From the NCBI GenBank assembly GCA_003242205.1, contig QGUR01000318.1:1-5025 (forward strand): DNA of 5,025 bases, given 5' to 3'. This DNA is from Chloroflexota bacterium. GTDB taxonomy: Bacteria > Chloroflexota > Anaerolineae > Aggregatilineales > Phototrophicaceae. Below, piece after piece: positions 1-5,025 of this stretch (position 1 is the first letter of the stretch; each line of letters starts with the position of its first letter). Under the pieces are notes generated by a model. It searched no databases and was not told where the DNA came from. It saw only the letters and a list, made by a program, of their open reading frames with translations. The position numbers and the translations under genes were made by a program.

Positions 1-2297
1 TCAAGGTGTGGGGTGCTCCCGGCCTGTACCGGCTGCCCATCGACCAGTATGGTGAAGTTGCCGAAAGCCGGCCCCTGAACGTAGGCCACTTCGACGCGCA
101 TTCCCACAAACGGCAGCACGATCACATCGTCCACAGCCGTGTTGATGGCATAAGCGCCGCCGCTGGCGCCTTCCGGCAGGTTCATCACGACCCAGCCTGC
201 GGTGCGAACGACTCGATCGCCTTCCGCTTCCACCACCTCGGTTGCCGGGTCCGGCTCGAACGGCGTGACCGGAGGCAACTCATCGACTGGCGCTTCTCCT
301 GTCATCTCCGGCGTGGCTTCGGGCGGCGTTTCGGTTGTTTCGGGCGTTGGGCTGCCGGCGGTTTCCGCGCTGGTCTCAATGACAAGCTCCGGCGGGTTCT
401 CGCTCGCTTCTCTGGAATTGATCAACAGGCTGTTGGACGTATCGGACGTCAGGGCGAAGCTGTACGCGCCGTCGCCGGTGATCGCTGCTGTCACGTCGAA
501 CTCGATCCACGTATTGTTCGCCACAGGGGCGGGGAATGTCGCCAGCGGTATGTCGCCGATGGCGGGCGCGTTATTCCAGTTGAGTCCGGTCTCCAGCCAC
601 GGCGTATCTGTGTCGAGGTAATGGTTGGAAACGGCAAACACCGAGCCGCCGCTGGCGCTGCCGTCGCTGGCGAACAGCCGCAGCGTCGCGCGCTGAACCG
701 GCGCGTTTATTCCCACAACGTCGAACTTCAGATAGCTGTTGTAGATCGGGCTCGACACGCCGCGCACGCGCAGCGAGGTCGCCGTACCGTAGACCCGGTC
801 TGGCGCAGCGGCGTTCACATGGGCATCCTGCGCCGGAGCAAAGACGAGCGTTTGCCCGGATGGGGGCGCGTTGTTGCGAACCCGCACGGTGAAGGCCGAA
901 CCTTCCGCGCCGAGAATGGCCACTTCGATATTGTTCACGGGATCGAGGAAAACCTCGCCCGGAATCCACCATGCCCCGTCGTCGTTGCCGTCGTTATTGC
1001 CATCGCCGTCGACTACCCAGGCGGGCGCCCCCGGCAGCCCTGACGGATCGCGCCGTTCCGTGTCAACGTGGTGGATGACGACGCCTTCGCCCGGAATATT
1101 CTGGTCGTAACCCGAAAACAGCCGCGTTTCGAGCGTGTAGAACCGGGTTTCGGAATCGCTGATCGGAATCTGCGCCATTAGATAGCCCGGCCCCTGCGGC
1201 TGGTTCAGGCGTTCCAGCGAAAAGATCTGTTCCGTGCCGGGGGGGACGAGCAATTTGCGCTCTTCCGGTATCCACCCCAAATAGTGATCGAGGTTGAAAC
1301 TGATCGTACCGCTGCCAACGCAGCCAAAATCGGGATGATAAACCCGGCAACCGCTCAGGCTGACGATGTCCCATTGCGATGTGTAGGTTGCGCCGGTCGG
1401 CCCGGCGGAATGCGGCAGCCCGAAGCCGTGCGCCATTTCATGTGCCACGCCGTAGTGGCTGGCCCAGACCGAAGGAATCCACGTGACGGCGTAAGTTTTT
1501 TCCTGGCCGTCGCGGCTCACGCCCCATCCATCCACGCCCCAGGCGCGCGCATCGAGCGTCGAACTGAAGAAGAGATTGATGCCATAAAAATCGGGGAAAT
1601 AGACGTCGGCGTCGGCTGCCGCCGTGCAGTCGTTCAGCGTGCGGTTCCAGTCGATGATGCCGTTCGGCTGGGCGTAATAGGCTTTCGCTTGCGGCAGATC
1701 GTACCAGCCGGCTGTGATCGAGCCGCTGAGGTCGATCTGGTTGTAGGAAATCTCGCGCCAGTAATGATCCATGCCCGGATAGTCGCTGCCCATGAGCGCG
1801 GTGTACCAGTCGGGCGGGTGTGGCACATCAGGATCATCGGCAAAACGGCACAGCAGCGTCACCCACGGAAACGAGCCGGTCACATTTTGCGCTTCGGGCA
1901 GGGCGAACACGCCGGCCTCCGCCGCCATGACGGACGTGACCTCGATGACCTCGACGCCAGATCCGGGGGCCGTTGTCTCAGACAGCCGTCCGGTGACGGT
2001 GACGTAGGTTCCCGCCAGCGCGAGCGCGGTTTCGTGGTCGATCACCAGCCGGGCAACCAGTCCGTAGCCGTCTGTCAGCATGTACTCGATCACAGGCGGC
2101 TGGCCCGCGCCGGGGGGCGCATCGCCGACCAGAATCGACAGCCAGCCCCGGCGTTCGATTTCACCTGCCTGCGCGCCGGCCAGCCCATTCGGGCCTGACA
2201 TGACGCTGCCGGGTAGTAGCGCGCACGCCAGCAGCGCGAGCAGCCATATCCGGGAGAGGCGAAACAGGCGGGCATTCGTCACAGCGGCTGCGAGCAT
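1..2297 (-). CDS. Secreted M6-like zinc metalloprotease with OB-like, CBM96/DNRLRE-type and C-terminal beta modules (3' end outside window)
   Basis: This is probably an exported zinc endopeptidase acting outside the cell or at its surface. 765 residues are visible and the frame runs off the left edge without a stop. The N-terminus has a basic stretch (R10, R13, R16) and a hydrophobic core (about 17-28), with a likely signal peptidase I site after AQA44. An OB-fold-like beta domain follows (about 46-126), then the catalytic domain (about 139-470). That domain carries HEMAHGFGLPH at 286-296, the metzincin-type HExxHxxGxxH zinc motif. The family's WDxMS Met-turn is seen as W309-D-I-V-S313, so the methionine is replaced by valine. 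GYD (396-398), PGEGVVIHHVD (402-412) and an Asp/Asn-rich loop (430-440) also fit M6-like peptidases. A CBM96/DNRLRE-type domain spans about 485-641, a Pro/Thr/Glu linker about 641-690, and a further beta module starts near 690 and is cut by the edge. The start is fixed by an upstream in-frame TGA (2319-2321) and an AAGGAG site. Substrate is unknown. The family call is secure, the C-terminal module names less so. Confidence 0.93.
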   Translation of the reverse strand, partial: MLAAAVTNARLFRLSRIWLLALLACALLPGSVMSGPNGLAGAQAGEIERRGWLSILVGDAPPGAGQPPVIEYMLTDGYGLVARLVIDHETALALAGTYVTVTGRLSETTAPGSGVEVIEVTSVMAAEAGVFALPEAQNVTGSFPWVTLLCRFADDPDVPHPPDWYTALMGSDYPGMDHYWREISYNQIDLSGSITAGWYDLPQAKAYYAQPNGIIDWNRTLNDCTAAADADVYFPDFYGINLFFSSTLDARAWGVDGWGVSRDGQEKTYAVTWIPSVWASHYGVAHEMAHGFGLPHSAGPTGATYTSQWDIVSLSGCRVYHPDFGCVGSGTISFNLDHYLGWIPEERKLLVPPGTEQIFSLERLNQPQGPGYLMAQIPISDSETRFYTLETRLFSGYDQNIPGEGVVIHHVDTERRDPSGLPGAPAWVVDGDGNNDGNDDGAWWIPGEVFLDPVNNIEVAILGAEGSAFTVRVRNNAPPSGQTLVFAPAQDAHVNAAAPDRVYGTATSLRVRGVSSPIYNSYLKFDVVGINAPVQRATLRLFASDGSASGGSVFAVSNHYLDTDTPWLETGLNWNNAPAIGDIPLATFPAPVANNTWIEFDVTAAITGDGAYSFALTSDTSNSLLINSREASENPPELVIETSAETAGSPTPETTETPPEATPEMTGEAPVDELPPVTPFEPDPATEVVEAEGDRVVRTAGWVVMNLPEGASGGAYAINTAVDDVIVLPFVGMRVEVAYVQGPAFGNFTILVDGQPVQAGSTPHL

Positions 2298-2306
2298 GGG
2301 TATCGA

Positions 2307-2312
2307 CTCCTT
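2307..2312 (-). promoter_or_regulatory. Ribosome binding site of the metalloprotease gene
   Basis: The minus strand reads AAGGAG, then nine bases, then ATG at 2297. The match to the Shine-Dalgarno core is complete and an in-frame TGA lies just upstream (2319-2321). Together these decide the start codon. Confidence 0.85.
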
Positions 2313-2427
2313 GGCATGTCACCCGAACGCGCTTGTCGAAGGCGCGGGCGCGTGATGTGCGTCTGGCAGAGCTGTTCAACGAGACCTGTCGTGCAGCGGA
2401 GCGTACGGGGGCAAAGCGCGTTGGAAG

Positions 2428-2441
2428 GCGACGTGCGTCGC
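2428..2441. repeat. Perfect 14-bp inverted repeat in the divergent intergenic region
   Basis: The sequence is GCGACGTGCGTCGC: two perfect 6-bp arms around a 2-base centre. It lies between the divergent metalloprotease and aldo/keto reductase genes, about 130 bases upstream of the former's start codon and about 135 bases upstream of the latter's. It could be a binding site for a dimeric regulator, or a leader hairpin in the metalloprotease mRNA. Nothing else in the window identifies a regulator, and a short GC-rich palindrome can occur by chance. Confidence 0.4.
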
Positions 2442-2468
2442 TACCGCATCTTCTTTAGCTTACCATAA

Positions 2469-2474
2469 ATTATC
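2469..2474 (-). promoter_or_regulatory. Possible -10 element for the metalloprotease gene
   Basis: The minus strand reads GATAAT, five of six matches to TATAAT, in the only AT-rich patch upstream of the gene. No convincing -35 element lies 15-19 bases further upstream. Transcription from here would give a leader of about 165 bases that contains the inverted repeat at 2428-2441. This is a weak call. Confidence 0.3.
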
Positions 2475-2532
2475 GGCGAATTTGGTTTTTGCCTGCGGGA
2501 CGAACTGACGGGTTCATTTTTTCAGCCCGCGT

Positions 2533-2538
2533 TATACT
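2533..2538 (+). promoter_or_regulatory. Probable -10 element for the aldo/keto reductase gene
   Basis: TATACT matches five of six bases of TATAAT and lies 36 bases before the start codon, giving a predicted mRNA start near 2545. No good -35 hexamer is visible at the usual spacing. The nearest, CTGACG at 2505-2510, would need a 22-base spacer. It is either a weak promoter or one that depends on an activator or another sigma factor. Confidence 0.45.
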
Positions 2539-2564
2539 GTTAGCAACAGACACGCGAGGTAAGC

Positions 2565-2570
2565 GAGGAA
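2565..2570 (+). promoter_or_regulatory. Ribosome binding site of the aldo/keto reductase gene
   Basis: GAGGAA sits four bases before the ATG at 2575, which is rather close. A second purine-rich stretch, GAGGT at 2556-2560, lies 14 bases away. The protein alignment supports this ATG over the internal ATG at 2611, because the first strand motif FGHTGHMSTRTLFGAAAL begins at residue 7. Confidence 0.6.
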
Positions 2571-2574
2571 GCAC

Positions 2575-3435
2575 ATGATTGAAAAAGCTCCCTTTGGGCA
2601 CACCGGGCACATGAGCACGCGCACGCTGTTTGGCGCGGCGGCGCTGGCCGGCGTATCGCAGGCCGAGGCCGACAGCGTGCTCGACGTGTTGCTGGAATAT
2701 GGCGTGAACCATATCGACACGGCGGCGAGTTATGGCGATTCCGAACTTCGCATCGGCCCGTGGATGGAACGCTATCGCGATCGCTTCTTTCTGGCGACCA
2801 AAACCGGAGAGCGCACCTATGAAAAGGCGCGCGCGCAGATTCGCGAATCGTTAAAACGGCTGCGCGTCGATCAGATCGACCTGATTCAACTGCACTATCT
2901 GGTTAAACCGGAGGAGTGGGAAGTCGCGATGGGGCCGGGCGGCGCGCTGGAAGCGGCGATTGAAGCGCGCGAGGAAGGGCTTGTGCGCTATATCGGCGTT
3001 ACAGGACATGACATCACCGTCGCGGCCATGCACCTGAAAAGCCTTGAACGCTTTGATTTTGACTCGATTTTGCTGCCCTATAACTACATTTTGATGCAGA
3101 ACCCGCGTTACGCGGCTGAATTCGAGCAGGTGGTTGCGCTGGCCGAGTCGCGCAATGTCGCGGTGCAGACCATCAAATCGATCACGCGGCGTCCGTGGCC
3201 GACAGAGGGCGACCACGCCCATACGACCTGGTACGAGCCGCTTACGGAGCAGTCCGAAATCGACCTCGCGGTTCACTGGGTTCTGGGCCGGCCCGGCGTT
3301 TTCCTGAATACGGTGGGCGATATTCACCTGCTGCCCAAAGTGCTCGACGCGGCGGCGCGGTTCAAGGAGCGACCATCGGACGAGGTGATGCAGGCACAGG
3401 TCGAACGCCTCTCCATCGCGCCGTTGTTTGTCTGA
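2575..3435 (+). CDS. Aldo/keto reductase family oxidoreductase
   Basis: This is a 286-residue cytosolic protein of the aldo/keto reductase superfamily, a TIM barrel that reduces aldehydes or ketones with NAD(P)H. The catalytic tetrad is complete: D48 and Y53 in HIDTAASYGDSE, K76 in LATKTGER and H107 in IQLHYL. The N-terminal FGHTGHMSTRTLFGAAAL is the usual beta hairpin and first barrel strand. Two cofactor regions differ from textbook members. The GVSN motif is GVTGHD at 141-146, and the C-terminal part has NTVGDIHLLPKV (245-256) where an IPG/KS...R..EN signature is often found. At 286 residues it is slightly shorter than many members (about 300-340) but looks complete. It has its own -10 element, diverges from the metalloprotease gene, and ends 70 bases before a strong terminator, so it is probably monocistronic. 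The family is certain. Substrate and cofactor preference cannot be read from the sequence. Confidence 0.95.
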   Translation: MIEKAPFGHTGHMSTRTLFGAAALAGVSQAEADSVLDVLLEYGVNHIDTAASYGDSELRIGPWMERYRDRFFLATKTGERTYEKARAQIRESLKRLRVDQIDLIQLHYLVKPEEWEVAMGPGGALEAAIEAREEGLVRYIGVTGHDITVAAMHLKSLERFDFDSILLPYNYILMQNPRYAAEFEQVVALAESRNVAVQTIKSITRRPWPTEGDHAHTTWYEPLTEQSEIDLAVHWVLGRPGVFLNTVGDIHLLPKVLDAAARFKERPSDEVMQAQVERLSIAPLFV

Positions 3436-3504
3436 TTACGCCGGTCGGGGAGTGCGGGAACGCATTGCCCGGCAACGGCGCTTCCTGAAATCGGGCTGTA
3501 AAGT

Positions 3505-3539
3505 AAAAGCGCTCCCGTCATGCCGGCGGGAGCGCTTTT
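3505..3539. terminator. Bidirectional intrinsic terminator between convergent genes
   Basis: A perfect 13-bp stem (AAAAGCGCTCCCG at 3505-3517, complement at 3527-3539) encloses a 9-base loop. The AAAA/TTTT ends place a T-run after the stem on both strands (five T at 3536-3540 on the plus strand, four T on the minus strand). It lies between the stop of the reductase gene (3435) and the stop of the M23 gene (3567), 70 and 28 bases away. That is the right place to end both convergent transcripts. Confidence 0.92.
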
Positions 3540-3566
3540 TACGCGAAGCTATGAAGCGGCTGGCGC

Positions 3567-4838
3567 TTAGAACGGCAGCGTGTAGGTCGGGTCCTGCGGG
3601 ACGTCCATGTAGCGAATTTCGAAATGCAGGTGCGGGCCGGACGAGTTGCCGCTGCTGCCGACCGCGCCGATTGGCTGGCCTGCAGACACATACTGCGCGC
3701 AGCTCACGTTGATCTGGCTCAGGTGACCGTAAAGCGTCGTGAACGGGCCGTGCGCCAGCACGATCGTATAGCCATAGCCGTAGCTGTTCCAGCCGGCGAA
3801 GATGACGCTGCCGCCATTGGCCGCGTAGACCGGCGTGCCAACCGGCGCGGACAGATCGACGCCGCTGTGAACGCTGGAGAAGCCGCGAATCCACTGGTAA
3901 CCGGAGAGCGGACGCGTCCAGCCTGTGCCGCCGGGATTGGTCACGAGGCCGCAGCTTCCCGGCTCGCCGACGGCGAACGAAATCGCGCCCTGAGCGTTGC
4001 CCGAACCGGGTTCGACGCGCTGGACCACCGGGTTCCACGAAGGCTGTACGTCCTGACCGCCGGGCACGACCACCCACATGCCTTCCGGCAGCGGGTCGTC
4101 GGGATTGACGCCGAACAGGTCGTTGAATTCGGAGTCGATGATGGCGTAGGGATCGACCCGGTACTTGGCTGCAATCTCCGCGACCGTATCCCCGTTTAAC
4201 ACCTGATGGTAGACGCCGTCTACCGGCAGAATGTTGATCACTTTGCCGGGGCGCAGGCCCTCGGTGATGGTGTGGTCATTGCCCCAGACAATCGTTTCCG
4301 GCTGAAGGCCGTAGCGCTCGGCGATGGCGAAAATCGTATCGCCCGATTCGATGGTGTACTGCTCGACGCCGCTGCGCGTGCGCTCAGGGATGATCGTGAA
4401 CGGGTTGTGGATGTTGCGAATGGTCTCGAAGTCAATTGACTCCGCAAGCCCCTTTTCCTCGACCGGCGCATTCAGCAGGTCGGCGAAGTGCGCCGGATCC
4501 AGCGTCGGCAGGGCGTCGACGGAAACGGCCGGTTCGCCAACCGGGTTCTCGACGCTGGTTTCGGTTTGCGGCGTTGCGGTGGGGATAACGTCTTCTTCAG
4601 CAGTAGTGGTGGCGTTGAGAACGACCGGCGGTTCCGGATCGTTCGGTTCTGGCGAGAGCATGATGACTATGGCGCCGATGGTGAGCAGCGTCGCTCCAAT
4701 CAGGCTGAACAGGCCAACGACGCGCTGCCAGGATCGCGTACCGGATTGTGCAGGTGGCAGGTCGCGAACGGACTGAACAGGGCCGGTATCCGCGAGATGA
4801 TCTGGAACCGGCTCGTCAGGATATAGGGATTTGGACAT
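3567..4838 (-). CDS. Membrane-anchored LysM-LysM-M23 peptidoglycan endopeptidase
   Basis: This 423-residue protein is probably a cell-wall hydrolase anchored in the cytoplasmic membrane. A charged N-terminal segment (1-36) precedes one hydrophobic helix (about 38-61), so the rest should lie outside. A Pro/Thr/Glu-rich linker (about 62-115) leads to two LysM repeats: about 160-204 (YTIESGDTIFAIAERYGL) and about 210-258 (YHQVLNGDTVAEIAAKYRV). LysM repeats bind the glycan backbone. The C-terminal M23/LytM-type domain (about 318-423) has all expected residues: zinc ligands H324 and D328 in HSGVDLS and H405 in HLHFE, plus H372 in LYGHLS and H403 as catalytic histidines. M23 enzymes with this set cut peptide cross-links. 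C296 and C380 could form a disulfide. The start is supported by AAGAGG six bases upstream and by the helix position. The enzyme looks active rather than a degenerate EnvC/NlpD-type activator, although the true partner and cleavage site are unknown. Confidence 0.96.
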   Translation of the reverse strand: MSKSLYPDEPVPDHLADTGPVQSVRDLPPAQSGTRSWQRVVGLFSLIGATLLTIGAIVIMLSPEPNDPEPPVVLNATTTAEEDVIPTATPQTETSVENPVGEPAVSVDALPTLDPAHFADLLNAPVEEKGLAESIDFETIRNIHNPFTIIPERTRSGVEQYTIESGDTIFAIAERYGLQPETIVWGNDHTITEGLRPGKVINILPVDGVYHQVLNGDTVAEIAAKYRVDPYAIIDSEFNDLFGVNPDDPLPEGMWVVVPGGQDVQPSWNPVVQRVEPGSGNAQGAISFAVGEPGSCGLVTNPGGTGWTRPLSGYQWIRGFSSVHSGVDLSAPVGTPVYAANGGSVIFAGWNSYGYGYTIVLAHGPFTTLYGHLSQINVSCAQYVSAGQPIGAVGSSGNSSGPHLHFEIRYMDVPQDPTYTLPF

Positions 4839-4844
4839 GAACTG

Positions 4845-4850
4845 CCTCTT
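4845..4850 (-). promoter_or_regulatory. Ribosome binding site of the M23 peptidase gene
   Basis: The minus strand reads AAGAGG followed by six bases and ATG at 4838. Spacing and purine content are good. No competing in-frame start is needed, since the following residues form a plausible cytoplasmic tail before the membrane helix. Confidence 0.7.
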
Positions 4851-4858
4851 ACACTTTC

Positions 4859-4873
4859 CCGTATTTTTTACGG
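4859..4873. repeat. Inverted repeat in the M23 gene leader, proximal
   Basis: Perfect 5-bp arms (CCGTA and TACGG) flank a centre that is five A on the minus strand. It lies about 20 bases upstream of the M23 start codon, inside the predicted 5' untranslated region and just upstream of the ribosome binding site. It could form a small hairpin in the mRNA, but the stem is short. Confidence 0.4.
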
Positions 4874-4880
4874 TTTCTTA

Positions 4881-4899
4881 CGCCGGTCTCAAGCCGGCG
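4881..4899. repeat. Stem-loop at the predicted 5' end of the M23 mRNA
   Basis: CGCCGG at 4881-4886 and CCGGCG at 4894-4899 form a perfect, all-G/C 6-bp stem with a 7-base loop. The transcription start predicted from the promoter at 4906-4934 falls at 4898-4900, so the mRNA would begin with this hairpin. Such 5' stems are known to shield transcripts from 5'-end-dependent decay. That role is inferred here. Confidence 0.5.
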
Positions 4900-4905
4900 C
4901 GGCGA

Positions 4906-4934
4906 ATCCTAACGCCAGTAGTGGCGTGTGGCAA
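4906..4934 (-). promoter_or_regulatory. Promoter of the M23 peptidase gene
   Basis: On the minus strand, a -35 element TTGCCA (4934-4929, five of six matches to TTGACA) and a -10 element TAGGAT (4911-4906, four of six matches) are separated by the optimal 17 bases. The spacing fits a housekeeping sigma factor. The leader to the start codon would be about 60 bases. The whole spacer except one base is a palindrome, listed separately. Confidence 0.6.
4912..4927. promoter_or_regulatory. Candidate operator: palindrome filling the M23 promoter spacer
   Basis: The minus strand reads ACGCCACTACTGGCGT: perfect 6-bp arms around a 4-base centre. It occupies 16 of the 17 bases between the -35 and -10 elements and abuts the -10. 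A dimeric repressor bound here would block RNA polymerase. The 17-base spacer argues against a MerR-type activator, whose promoters usually have longer spacers. The regulator is not in the window. Confidence 0.45.
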
Positions 4935-4951
4935 CCCCCAGCCGGCGGCCC

Positions 4952-4964
4952 AACGGGTACCGTT
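4952..4964. repeat. Short inverted repeat upstream of the M23 promoter
   Basis: AACGG and CCGTT form perfect 5-bp arms around GTA. It lies about 18 bases upstream of the -35 element, where an activator or second operator might bind. It is short, and without other copies it carries little weight. Confidence 0.25.
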
Positions 4965-5015
4965 CCCTTTTAAACATTTCGCGGCCCCCGGAACCGGACT
5001 AAATTCGTTTTTCCG

Positions 5016-5025
5016 TTTTTTTTTT
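5016..5025. other. Terminal T10 homopolymer at the window edge
   Basis: The last ten bases are all T, preceded by another five-T run (5008-5012). No coding sequence is visible from 4839 to the end. The tract may be genuine AT-rich upstream DNA or an assembly or contig edge. The window cannot tell these apart. Confidence 0.5.

Noticed and set aside
6..1043. 345-codon open frame on the plus strand, opposite the metalloprotease
   Set aside because: The translation is rich in Arg, His and Gly with no domain, signal or hydrophobic pattern. The minus strand here encodes recognisable protein domains, so this is an antisense shadow in GC-rich DNA.
1284..2198. 304-codon open frame on the plus strand, opposite the protease catalytic domain
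   Set aside because: It is antisense to the HExxHxxGxxH-bearing gene, has low-complexity Arg/Ala/Val composition and shows no recognisable motif.
2219..2233. Possible lipobox (LLAC, Cys at residue 25) in the metalloprotease signal peptide
   Set aside because: The -2 residue is Leu rather than a small residue, and the hydrophobic stretch continues past the Cys. A signal peptidase I site after AQA44 fits better, although lipidation is not fully excluded.
2161..2379. Short minus-strand frame starting at 2379, overlapping the protease signal peptide in another frame
   Set aside because: It is basic and low-complexity, with no family resemblance. The protease frame has a ribosome binding site and a signal peptide at 2297.
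2851..3327. 158-codon minus-strand frame inside the aldo/keto reductase gene
   Set aside because: It is antisense to a gene with an intact catalytic tetrad, and the product shows no domain.
3451..3466. Small stem with a GGAA tetraloop just after the reductase stop codon
   Set aside because: Only four Watson-Crick pairs are contiguous and no T-run follows. The strong terminator downstream explains transcription end.
3624..4199. 191-codon plus-strand frame opposite the M23 gene
   Set aside because: The opposite strand encodes the M23 active site and LysM repeats in a single clean frame. This frame shows no motif.

Overview
The window looks like a piece of a GC-rich bacterial chromosome, most plausibly from Chloroflexota (Anaerolineae-like). 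This is an inference from protein architecture, not from a marker gene. The clues are a one-pass membrane protein with a Thr/Pro/Glu-rich linker, two LysM repeats and an M23 peptidase, and a secreted M6-like metalloprotease followed by a CBM96/DNRLRE-type beta domain, a Pro/Thr/Glu linker and a further beta module. I see no RNA gene, CRISPR array, insertion sequence or phage gene.

Layout. (1) Positions 1-2297, minus strand: a large secreted zinc metalloprotease gene, 765 codons visible, with its 3' end cut off by the left edge. The frame is open through the edge without a stop. (2) Positions 2298-2574: a divergent intergenic region with a ribosome binding site on each side, a TATACT -10 element for the rightward gene, a weaker GATAAT candidate for the leftward gene, and a perfect 14-bp inverted repeat. 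(3) Positions 2575-3435, plus strand: an aldo/keto reductase with an intact catalytic tetrad. (4) Positions 3436-3566: a convergent intergenic region with a strong bidirectional terminator. (5) Positions 3567-4838, minus strand: a membrane-anchored LysM-LysM-M23 peptidoglycan hydrolase. (6) Positions 4839-5025: its leader and promoter, dense in short palindromes and ending in a run of ten T at the window edge.

Each of the three genes appears to be its own transcription unit. The first and second diverge, and the second and third converge on a shared terminator, so no operon is visible. Two of the three products act outside the cytoplasmic membrane (extracellular proteolysis or surface binding, and cell-wall remodelling). 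The reductase is cytosolic and has no evident functional link to them.

I do not see an undescribed multi-gene system here. The most notable signals are small: a perfect palindrome that fills the spacer of a near-consensus promoter for the M23 gene, a predicted mRNA that begins inside a stem-loop, and a metalloprotease whose Met-turn position carries valine instead of methionine.
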